From: Treponema sp.
GTDB taxonomy: Bacteria; Spirochaetota; Spirochaetia; Treponematales; Treponemataceae
Assembly: GCA_014804085.1 (NCBI GenBank)
Contig: JAAVAM010000003.1
Span: forward strand, 1 to 5,200
DNA: 5,200 nucleotides
Reading direction: 5' to 3'
The notes below the pieces were generated by a model that saw nothing but the letters and a program-made list of their open reading frames with translations, had not been told where the DNA came from and made no database searches. Shown here piece by piece: positions 1-5,050 of the stretch. How positions within the stretch are numbered: position 1 is the first letter of the stretch; every line of letters begins with the position of its first letter. Position numbers and translations under genes: made by a program.

Positions 1-148
1 AGCGGGCGCGCTCAAAATAGTTGACATAGTTGCCGTGCCACGCGATGCGCATGGAATCCACCTCAAAAAAGTCAATCTTGAACGTTGTCTCGCAGAACAG
101 CGTATGCGGGTCGAGCGACCCCGCCGGGGAACATGACGCGTCATTCAT
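1..148 (-). CDS. Acyl-CoA thioesterase, hotdog fold (4HBT/YbgC-like), N-terminal fragment
   Basis: The frame starts at ATG 148-146 and runs off the left edge after 49 residues. Residues 23-49 contain the active-site region of the 4-hydroxybenzoyl-CoA thioesterase family: F-F-E-V-D-S-M, then I-A-W-H-G-N-Y and Y-F-E-R-A-R. This matches the family pattern Y-x-D-T-D-x-x-G-V-V-x-H-x-x-Y-x-x-Y-F-E-x-A-R. D31 aligns with the catalytic aspartate of YbgC (its D18). Family members are small (about 130-150 aa) cytoplasmic homotetramers that hydrolyse acyl-CoA thioesters, so about two thirds of the protein is missing here; the substrate cannot be inferred. An in-frame stop at 181-179 limits the start to this ATG, since the codons between include no ATG, GTG or TTG. 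The ribosome binding site is poor (AGG at 155-153). A TACAAT hexamer at 161-156 would start transcription almost at the ATG, so the mRNA might be leaderless; no good -35 is visible. It is divergent from OMP1. Confidence 0.85.
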   Translation of the reverse strand, partial: MNDASCSPAGSLDPHTLFCETTFKIDFFEVDSMRIAWHGNYVNYFERAR

Positions 149-347
149 AATGCCTATTGTATTCCGAAACGGGGATTTTTACTAGTGGGAATTGCGTTTC
201 CCAAGAATCCGCTGCACGAAGGACGGCTTCGCTCCGCATCTTATTCAACCATGCTTGGATAGTGGCTTCAAATCGCATTTGATGTGTCCGCGCGGGTCGG
301 CGGGAACGAATCTCAGTCTGTGACGAGCATCCTGTGCCGCGTCGGTC
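149..347. other. Divergent intergenic region, thioesterase / OMP1
   Basis: I see no credible gene here; frames crossing it on the minus strand run into the antisense of OMP1. It should hold the OMP1 promoter, but no convincing sigma-70 pair is visible. The best weak candidate on the plus strand is TTGGAT, 17 nt, TTTGAT, in the interval 255-283. The end nearest the gene (about 285-315) is GC-rich. Confidence 0.4.
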
Positions 348-414
348 ACCCTCCCGAAAAAACCGTCGGTTTAAATGCCCCAACAGACAGAGGAGGATTT
401 TTATGAAAAAAATC
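348..414 (+). repeat. Shared OMP leader, left copy (inverted relative to 5039-5106)
   Basis: These 67 nt are identical to the minus-strand sequence 5106-5039 except for one T in the spacer (T5 before the OMP1 start, T6 before OMP2). The repeat covers the 5' leader, the Shine-Dalgarno AGGAGG at 391-396 and the first four codons (M-K-K-I). Upstream of 348 the two loci have no further similarity. Inside it lies a perfect palindrome, AAACCG-T-CGGTTT at 360-372, which could be an operator or a small RNA hairpin; that role is inference. The sharp identity against diverged coding sequence suggests recent gene conversion or duplication, or strong selection on the leader. Confidence 0.9.
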
Positions 415-1704
415 ATCAGTGTAGCAGCAGTGGCCGCGGTGGCGGTCAGTGCGACGTTCGCAGACGTGAAAACATCTGCGCAGGTTCGTATGGGCGGGAA
501 CGTCGTAAAAAACACCCGTTATGACGACAGCGACAAGAACAGGACAAAAGTCTTGGACTTGGGCAGCGACGACTTTGGTGCGGACAGCCTGAAATTCACG
601 CTGAGCAACGACTATGCGGGAATCACGCTGAACTGGGGGCCCTCATTGCAGACCAAGGAGAGCGGCGCAAACCAGTCCACGATTTTTTTCCTTGACACCG
701 GCAACGGAAAGGGCATTGAGATTAACGCATGGCTGAAGCCTACGGACTGGCTCAAATTCCAGGTGGGTGCGCACAAGGACGGTATCTTTACTGCCGAGCA
801 GGTGAAGAAAGACACCGATGACACCAGCTGGTCGGGCGCGGGAAAATATGCGTTCCTGCACAAGCCGGGCGTTATCACCCAGGCATCAACCGGCTACTTC
901 CTTGACTCGCTTGTTGATGTCGGTAACGGCGGACAGGCATATTTGTACGCAGACTTCTCGTTTGCGGATGTCGGACCGGGAACGCTCACATTCCGCCCGA
1001 CGTTCGTCTCTACGGGAGTCGATTTCTTGCAGGAGAAAGACAAGGAATCAAACGCCGCCGTCATGAAGACAGCCCCTGGTATTCTGGCCATGTACCAGAT
1101 TGCGGATGTCGTAAAAGTGAACGTTGACTTCCAGATGCCGACGACCAAGGACATTGCGTTCGGTATTTACGGAAGCCCGCTCGGACTGCTTGACGGCAAT
1201 CTCCAACTGATGGCAGGCTTTACGTTCTCAACGAACACAAGCGATGCGACGGACGATCTCGGCTACAAGGGCATTACTCGTGATACGTCATATTTTGCCG
1301 GTGACCTGCGTGTGCGCTATGTTGCAGGGAACTTCCACATTGCCAACGCGTTCAACTTTACCGGCGCATCTGAGGACAAGGCGGTCGTACAGAAGAACGG
1401 ATCTAAAAAGACCGGTAACTCAGAAATTTGGGACGCAGTGTTCCTGACCTACAAGCTCAACGACAAATGGACGATTACCGGCAACGTGCAGCTTGATGCC
1501 ATTTTGGGCGTGCAGGGCAGCCCGGACAATGACGCGTCAGTCCTCGACCTGTACGTGACCCCCGGTATTATGTACACCGTCGGAAAAGGCGCGACCATTA
1601 CCGCCGGTCTGCACCTCAACTTCCTTGACATTGCCGACGGCATGGACGACAAGAGCGGCTCAACGATTATCTCCGTTCCGTTCGTGTTCCGCGTAAAGAT
1701 GTAA
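403..1704 (+). CDS. Putative beta-barrel outer-membrane protein, porin-like (OMP1), 433 aa
   Basis: I do not recognise a named family; the call rests on architecture. Residues 1-20 are a Sec signal peptide: K-K, a hydrophobic Ala/Val stretch, then a T-F-A cleavage site before D21. The mature part has alternating polar/hydrophobic stretches separated by Gly/Asp/Asn/Ser/Thr-rich turns and no transmembrane helix, as in outer-membrane barrels. The start is ATG 403, with AGGAGG six nt upstream; the frame stays open back to 334 but that extension lies within the leader. It is a paralogue of OMP2. Shared landmarks are residues 61-76 (D-S-L-K-F-T-L then Y-A-G), K-D-G at 125-127, V-G-P-G-T-L-T-F-R at 190-198, V-T-P at about 385-387 and the C-terminal F-R-V-K-M. 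The gene is monocistronic, with a terminator 13 nt after the stop. A porin-like or surface-antigen role in the outer membrane is plausible but not shown. Confidence 0.8.
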   Translation: MKKIISVAAVAAVAVSATFADVKTSAQVRMGGNVVKNTRYDDSDKNRTKVLDLGSDDFGADSLKFTLSNDYAGITLNWGPSLQTKESGANQSTIFFLDTGNGKGIEINAWLKPTDWLKFQVGAHKDGIFTAEQVKKDTDDTSWSGAGKYAFLHKPGVITQASTGYFLDSLVDVGNGGQAYLYADFSFADVGPGTLTFRPTFVSTGVDFLQEKDKESNAAVMKTAPGILAMYQIADVVKVNVDFQMPTTKDIAFGIYGSPLGLLDGNLQLMAGFTFSTNTSDATDDLGYKGITRDTSYFAGDLRVRYVAGNFHIANAFNFTGASEDKAVVQKNGSKKTGNSEIWDAVFLTYKLNDKWTITGNVQLDAILGVQGSPDNDASVLDLYVTPGIMYTVGKGATITAGLHLNFLDIADGMDDKSGSTIISVPFVFRVKM

Positions 1705-1717
1705 GGCTTACAAGGGC

Positions 1718-1747
1718 AAAAAAGCACTCCGAAAGGAGTGCTTTTTT
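1718..1747 (+). terminator. Rho-independent terminator of OMP1, probably bidirectional
   Basis: A perfect inverted repeat with 13-nt arms, 1718-1730 (A6 then GCACTCC) and 1735-1747 (GGAGTGC then T6), with a GAAA (GNRA) loop. The GC core is 7 bp and the T tract follows directly. The A6/T6 symmetry means it can also stop minus-strand transcripts, including read-through from the ATPase gene ending at 1996, which has no obvious terminator of its own. The same core recurs after OMP2. Confidence 0.93.
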
Positions 1748-1852
1748 GTGTCCGCAAGCCGCCCCGCGCGCGGGCTGTTGTAGCGCGCGGCATGGGACGG
1801 ACGTTCTCGCCGCTTTTGCGTGGGGCTGTTGGTCTTGTGTTTCGCTCCTTTT
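1748..1852. other. Non-coding spacer with GC-rich inverted repeat
   Basis: No reading frame here looks real. An 8-bp perfect inverted repeat, CCGCGCGC at 1764-1771 and GCGCGCGG at 1783-1790 with an 11-nt loop, could fold stably but has no T tract. I see no -10/-35 pair that would give the terminator at 1853-1895 a transcript of its own. Confidence 0.4.
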
Positions 1853-1895
1853 GCGGGCATCGTGCCGTTGGCATCGGTGCCCGCGTTTTTTTTTT
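1853..1895 (+). terminator. Second plus-strand rho-independent terminator
   Basis: GCGGGCA (1853-1859) pairs with TGCCCGC (1878-1884). Inside is a small hairpin, TGCC (1863-1866) with GGCA (1870-1873) around a 3-nt loop. One G and then ten T residues (1886-1895) follow. The long T tract and strong stem make this a convincing intrinsic terminator reading rightward. The only plus-strand gene upstream is OMP1, which already has its own terminator, so this is either a back-up or the surviving end of a lost transcription unit. Confidence 0.8.
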
Positions 1896-1916
1896 CGCAA
1901 ACACAACGGTTTTCCG

Positions 1917-1956
1917 TCACTGCACAAAACTGGCGTTTTTGCCACTTTCGTGCAGT
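1917..1956. repeat. 40-nt hairpin repeat, copy 1 (downstream of the ATPase gene)
   Basis: It matches 3295-3334 in the same orientation at 38 of 40 positions, differing at 1926 (A versus G) and 1940 (T versus C). The unit is an imperfect palindrome: CACTGCAC (1918-1925) pairs with GTGCAGTG (1950-1957), AAA with TTT, and TGGC (1931-1934) with GCCA (1941-1944), around a T-rich loop. Both differences weaken pairing in this copy. It starts 40 nt beyond the ATPase stop codon and would lie in that gene's 3' untranslated RNA. No U tract follows on the minus strand, so it is not a standard terminator. A REP-like dispersed repeat or miniature element is the likeliest class. Confidence 0.9.
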
Positions 1957-1995
1957 GGCAGAAAACGACGGGGAATCGCTCGTGCTTGGGTTGGG

Positions 1996-3288
1996 CTAGT
2001 CGTCAAGGCTGTGGGGATTTTGAAGGAAATCGAACAGTCCTATGGTCAGAATGCCGTCGTCGTCGCGCTGGGGCTTAATGATGTCTTTTACGATGACGAT
2101 TTTTTTAAAGCTATCGTCGGCATTCCGCAGGGAAAATTTTTCCTGCGCTTCTTTTTCGGGGCTTGCCAGCGTCAGCGCAGACTGAATGTAATATCGGCTG
2201 CTTCCCCGGTTCGCGATAAAGTCGATTTCATAGTGGTTGCGGCGGTCTTTTCCGTCTTTGTCTTTCGCGCGCTTTTCCACAACGCCTATGTCCACATTAT
2301 AGCCCCGGTAGCGAAGCTCATTGTACACGACCGTCTCCATAATGTGCGTCTCCTCAACCTGCCGAAAATTGAGGCGCGCGTTGCGCAGTCCGATGTCCTC
2401 AAAATAATACTTGCTCGGCGACCCGATATATTTCCTGCCCTTCACGTCATAGCGGTTCACTTCCGTAATGATGAACGCGTCCTTGAGGCTGTCAATGAAT
2501 TTGATGAGCGTGTTCACGCTGACGGAGGAGTGCAGCACCGAGCCGAATGTCTGTGCGATTTTGGTCGGATTGGTGAGCGAGCCTGCCGACGAGGCGAGGA
2601 TATTTATCAAGTCTTCGAGGATATGGTTCTTCTCAATGTTGTTGCGCTCGATGATGTCCTTGATGTACGTCTCGGCAAAGAGGTTTTTCAGGTAGGTTGC
2701 TTTCTGTTCGTCTGTCTGCATAGAAAGGACGAGCGGAAGCCCGCCATATATGGCATAGTCTGCCCATGCGTGGTACACGTCGCCATCGTAGTGCCGGGAA
2801 AACTCGCCGAATGACAGCGGCAGGACATGGATTTCATCGCCGCGTCCGCGGAATTCGGTGAGTATGTCGCGCGAAAGAAAGCGTGAATTCGAGCCGGTTA
2901 CGTACACGTCGGCATTCGGTATGTGGAGCAGTCCGTTCAGCACGTCAAATATGTTCATCGGCAGTTCGGGGTGACGGTATTCCTCTGCCGTGATTGCCAG
3001 CTGGATTTCATCGAGCAAGATATAATACTGCTTTTTGGGATTTTTCACGCGTTTCCGAATGAATGCCGAAAGATTCGCGGCATTCCGCAAATCCTTGTTG
3101 CGGTCGTCATCAAGCGCGATTTTGATTATCTGCCTGTCTTTTGCTCCCGAATCTTTGAGGAACTGATAGAAAAGGTTGAACAGCAAGTATGATTTTCCGC
3201 TCCGCCTGATGCCCGTGACGACTTTTATCAGTCCGTTGTTCATTCTGATTTTAAGGTCGGCGATGTATTTTTCCCTGACAATGGTCAT
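1996..3288 (-). CDS. AAA_14 / DUF4143 family ATPase, 430 aa
   Basis: The N-terminal P-loop ATPase domain (about residues 18-165) has Walker A G-I-R-R-S-G-K-S at 26-33, Walker B Y-I-L-L-D-E ending at E94, a sensor-like T-G-S-N-S at 131-135, and the family's R-G-R-G and L-P-L-S-F-G-E-F block (147-163). The DUF4143 region follows from about residue 190. The C-terminal part resembles a PD-(D/E)XK-like fold: E-I-D-F at 354-357 and Y-Y-I-Q-S-A at 366-371, where an active nuclease would carry E-x-K, so nuclease activity is doubtful. The length is usual for the family. These cytoplasmic proteins are widespread and often multicopy; their biological role is unknown. The start is ATG 3288 with GAGG at 3296-3293. 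The gene is monocistronic, with its own promoter at 3332-3360, opposes OMP1 and is separated from OMP2 by a terminator. It is bracketed by two copies of a 40-nt hairpin repeat. Confidence 0.95.
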   Translation of the reverse strand: MTIVREKYIADLKIRMNNGLIKVVTGIRRSGKSYLLFNLFYQFLKDSGAKDRQIIKIALDDDRNKDLRNAANLSAFIRKRVKNPKKQYYILLDEIQLAITAEEYRHPELPMNIFDVLNGLLHIPNADVYVTGSNSRFLSRDILTEFRGRGDEIHVLPLSFGEFSRHYDGDVYHAWADYAIYGGLPLVLSMQTDEQKATYLKNLFAETYIKDIIERNNIEKNHILEDLINILASSAGSLTNPTKIAQTFGSVLHSSVSVNTLIKFIDSLKDAFIITEVNRYDVKGRKYIGSPSKYYFEDIGLRNARLNFRQVEETHIMETVVYNELRYRGYNVDIGVVEKRAKDKDGKDRRNHYEIDFIANRGSSRYYIQSALTLASPEKEAQEKFSLRNADDSFKKIVIVKDIIKPQRDDDGILTIGLFDFLQNPHSLDD

Positions 3289-3294
3289 ATTTCC

Positions 3295-3334
3295 TCACTG
3301 CACGAAACTGGCGTTTTCGCCACTTTCGTGCAGT
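3295..3334. repeat. 40-nt hairpin repeat, copy 2 (in the ATPase promoter / 5' end)
   Basis: ACTGCACGAAA (3297-3307) pairs with TTTCGTGCAGT (3324-3334). A C·C mismatch (3308/3323) follows, then TGGCG (3309-3313) pairs with CGCCA (3318-3322) around a TTTT loop. The pairing is better than in copy 1 at 1917-1956. The right end supplies half of the predicted ATPase -10 element (3332-3334) and the left end overlaps the Shine-Dalgarno GAGG (3296-3293). The palindrome therefore spans -10, the likely transcription start and the leader of the ATPase gene, where an operator would be placed. Whether any protein binds it is unknown. Confidence 0.9.
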
Positions 3335-3360
3335 ATACTCCGAATCGCATAAAAACGCAA
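3332..3360 (-). promoter_or_regulatory. Sigma-70-type promoter of the ATPase gene
   Basis: On the minus strand, -35 is TTGCGT (3360-3355), followed by a 17-nt spacer and -10 TATACT (3337-3332). The -10 matches consensus at five of six positions; the -35 matches mainly at TTG. Initiation would fall near 3325, inside the hairpin repeat, giving a leader of roughly 35-40 nt. In that case only part of the hairpin is transcribed and the repeat would act as DNA rather than as RNA. Confidence 0.6.
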
Positions 3361-3419
3361 CGTACCCGCCGTCAAAGCGGACTGCCTCACAGAATTTCTT
3401 GCTCGGCTCACGCCAAGCC

Positions 3420-3456
3420 GCCCGTCCTGTGGGTGAGACAGGACGGGCTATTTTTT
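3420..3456 (+). terminator. Orphan plus-strand rho-independent terminator
   Basis: An 11-bp GC-rich stem, arms 3420-3430 and 3438-3448 (GCCCGTCCTGT with its complement), a 7-nt loop GGGTGAG, then TATTTTTT (3449-3456). This is a strong intrinsic terminator reading rightward. No plus-strand gene ends before it: the ATPase is on the other strand and the preceding 85 nt have no start-to-stop frame. A second small hairpin, CGGCT (3404-3408) with AGCCG (3416-3420), sits immediately upstream and overlaps it by one base, so 3338-3456 could be a small RNA or the tail of a vanished gene. Confidence 0.75.
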
Positions 3457-3569
3457 ACTCATTGTCTTCTCTACAATAGATAATTAAAAATTGCAAGCGC
3501 AAAAAAGGCACAGGGACGTGTCTCCGAGGGGTAATGCCCCGCAGGACGACCATGCGCGGGCGAAGACAC
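3457..3569. other. AT-rich patch and fold-prone non-coding spacer
   Basis: Positions 3457-3496 are markedly AT-rich compared with the rest of the window and include TACAAT-like and TAATTA motifs. Then GTGTCT (3518-3523) pairs with AGACAC (3564-3569), enclosing GGGG (3528-3531) with CCCC (3537-3540), or alternatively CCCGC (3538-3542) with GCGGG (3556-3560). This could be a branched RNA fold within the OMP2 3' region or an unrelated small RNA. No known RNA family or protein frame is recognised. Confidence 0.35.
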
Positions 3570-3601
3570 AAAAAAAGCACTCCTTGCGGAGTGCCTTTTT
3601 T
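3570..3601 (-). terminator. Rho-independent terminator of OMP2
   Basis: Read on the minus strand, the stem GCACTCC (3594-3588) with GGAGTGC (3583-3577) encloses a GCAA (GNRA) loop and is followed by T7 (3576-3570). One unpaired base (3595) separates the A tract on the other side. It begins 15 nt after the OMP2 stop codon. The 7-bp core is identical to that of the OMP1 terminator, and similarity extends into the flanking ACAAGG and GTGTC sequences. Confidence 0.93.
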
Positions 3602-3616
3602 GTCCTTGTGCGGGAC

Positions 3617-5050
3617 TTACATCTTCACGCGGAAGATGACCGGGATTTCGACGCAGATTGCGCTGTTATCCACTTTGCCGTTGGAGGTCTCCCATGACGC
3701 GCCGCTGATTGCGACACCTGCCCAGAGCGATGCGTTTGAGGCCGCATAAATCTGGACTGCCGGGGTCACGCGCCATTCCGGGCTGTAAGAGTTGTCGTCA
3801 CCGTCAACTTTTGACAGCGGCGTGACAAGCCCGACGTTCAGCGTGGCGGTCAGCAGGTCGTTGATCTTGAAGCGGCCGGAGAGGTTGTTCCACATGGCGA
3901 CCTTAAATTTCTGTGCTGTGAAACCAAACGGATTGGACTTATCAGTATTTTGGAAAGGATTGATATAACCATAAGTCCCCTTATAACCAGCATTTCCGGC
4001 ATTGATTGCACGACCGCCCTCAAAGTTCGTTCCCGAAACGTTCGTGAAGAACGTGATTGAGAGTGCGTCCGTCGCCTGATAGCGTGCGCGCAGGTCAACG
4101 CCCCAGTCGAAGTAGTCTCCCTTATCTTTGTCCGTACCATCAGCATTCTTACCAGGGTTATATTTGCCACCGTACACCTCGGCCGCGCCGCCGATGTTGA
4201 GCGTGAGCGCGTCAAGCACTTGCGGCATCACGTACAGACCGAACGTGTGGTAGAGGGGGCCGCCCGCTGCATGTGAGAGTTTGTAGATAAGCTCTGCGTT
4301 GAGCACGTCCTTCACCTTGACCTGGGCGCGTGAGACAAACGCCGAGTTCCATGTCACCGTCGTGTCGCCGTCCTTGACCACATCAAAGTGGTTTTTAGCG
4401 GCTTCATAAGCGGTATTAGTATGGTCGGCTAAAGAAACATAATCCCCTGAACTGACACCACCCACCAAGATGTTGAGGTTGACGTTATCATTCACGTTGA
4501 AGCCGTAGTCGGCGAATCCGGCAATAGCCTTGTGGTTGGCGGGCTTGGCAAGGTCATCGACAAACAATAACTGCTGTGACCCTTTGAAGATTGAGCCGAG
4601 CTTGAATTTTTCAAAGTCAACTCCTTCTCCATTCTGCGCATCAACGTCTTTCTTTACGCGGTACGCCCCGTCCGCATAGCCATCCTTCCAGTTGCCCGTC
4701 CTGAGGGTCAGCGTGCCAGGACCGACCGGGAAGTTCATCCATGCGCTGTACTCGTTGAGCGTAAAGAGACCAGTACCAGTGGCAGTGGCGAGGTTCACGG
4801 CGAACGTCGCACCGGCGCGGTCGCCGTTCAGCACGAATTTGAACGTGTCGCTACCAGCCCCGTTGTAGGCTCTGTTGTTGTCCCAGTTCATCCAGTCCCG
4901 GGTCGTCTTCGTCGTGTCGCCGCTCTCTACGCTTGACATAGCGAGTGCATTCAAACGCGAGCGGAAGTTGAGCGTAATCTTTGCGTCCACAGCAAAAGCC
5001 GCGCCCGCAACCAACGTTCCTGCAAGTATTGTGGTCAAGATTTTTTTCAT
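3617..5050 (-). CDS. Putative beta-barrel outer-membrane protein, porin-like (OMP2), 477 aa
   Basis: This is a paralogue of OMP1, with the same reservation that no named family is recognised. Residues 1-20 are a signal peptide (K-K, hydrophobic core, A-F-A cleavage site). The mature chain is rich in Gly, Asn, Asp and aromatics, with amphipathic strand-like stretches and no transmembrane helix. Shared landmarks are D-T-F-K-F-V-L with a following R-A-G (68-80), W-K-D-G at 121-124, V-G-P-G-T-L-T-L-R at 109-117, R-V-T-P at 427-430 and the terminal F-R-V-K-M. The order of V-G-P-G and K-D-G differs from OMP1, so the paralogues are not collinear there. ATG 5050 is the start, with AGGAGG at 5063-5058; a longer frame to 5191 only translates the leader. 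Several predicted loops (about residues 137-150, 201-225, 296-311 and 343-379) use A/T-ending codons such as AAT, TAT, GGT and ACT, unlike the GC-ending codons elsewhere. A surface or porin-like role is inferred. Confidence 0.8.
   Translation of the reverse strand: MKKILTTILAGTLVAGAAFAVDAKITLNFRSRLNALAMSSVESGDTTKTTRDWMNWDNNRAYNGAGSDTFKFVLNGDRAGATFAVNLATATGTGLFTLNEYSAWMNFPVGPGTLTLRTGNWKDGYADGAYRVKKDVDAQNGEGVDFEKFKLGSIFKGSQQLLFVDDLAKPANHKAIAGFADYGFNVNDNVNLNILVGGVSSGDYVSLADHTNTAYEAAKNHFDVVKDGDTTVTWNSAFVSRAQVKVKDVLNAELIYKLSHAAGGPLYHTFGLYVMPQVLDALTLNIGGAAEVYGGKYNPGKNADGTDKDKGDYFDWGVDLRARYQATDALSITFFTNVSGTNFEGGRAINAGNAGYKGTYGYINPFQNTDKSNPFGFTAQKFKVAMWNNLSGRFKINDLLTATLNVGLVTPLSKVDGDDNSYSPEWRVTPAVQIYAASNASLWAGVAISGASWETSNGKVDNSAICVEIPVIFRVKM

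Noticed and set aside
334..402. Possible N-terminal extension of OMP1
   Set aside because: The extension translates the shared leader. In OMP2 the same leader is read in another frame because of one extra T, and both genes have a signal peptide and AGGAGG positioned for the downstream ATG.
141..515. 124-codon minus-strand frame overlapping the start of OMP1
   Set aside because: It is antisense to the OMP1 signal-peptide region and overlaps the thioesterase start in a different frame; the thioesterase frame has clear family motifs.
1449..1945. Overlapping minus-strand frames of 70-151 codons across the OMP1 3' end and spacer
   Set aside because: They are antisense to OMP1 or cross terminators and have low-complexity Arg/Lys/Thr-rich translations without family features.
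1909..1966. Hairpin copy 1 as the ATPase terminator
   Set aside because: On the minus strand the stem is not followed by a T tract; the symmetrical hairpin at 1718-1747 is the better candidate for stopping this transcript.
1738..2814. Long plus-strand frame of 358 codons opposite the ATPase gene
   Set aside because: It is antisense to a clear AAA_14/DUF4143 coding sequence, starts inside the OMP1 terminator, runs through a T10 tract and has no recognisable motif or ribosome binding site.
1917..3334. Insertion sequence or transposon ends around the ATPase
   Set aside because: No transposase is present, the repeats are direct rather than terminal inverted, and no target-site duplication is evident. 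A mobile unit remains only a hypothesis.
3297..3334. CRISPR-like repeats
   Set aside because: There are only two copies, about 1.4 kb apart with a gene between, and no spacer array.
3285..3350. 22-codon minus-strand frame whose stop overlaps the ATPase start codon (ATATGA)
   Set aside because: Its ATG lies upstream of the predicted -10, so it would not be transcribed from that promoter, and its codons come largely from the hairpin repeat. Translational coupling remains possible only if transcription starts further upstream.
3361..3460. tRNA-like fold
   Set aside because: There is no T-loop GTTCGA motif, anticodon arm or acceptor pairing; the hairpins are explained by a terminator.
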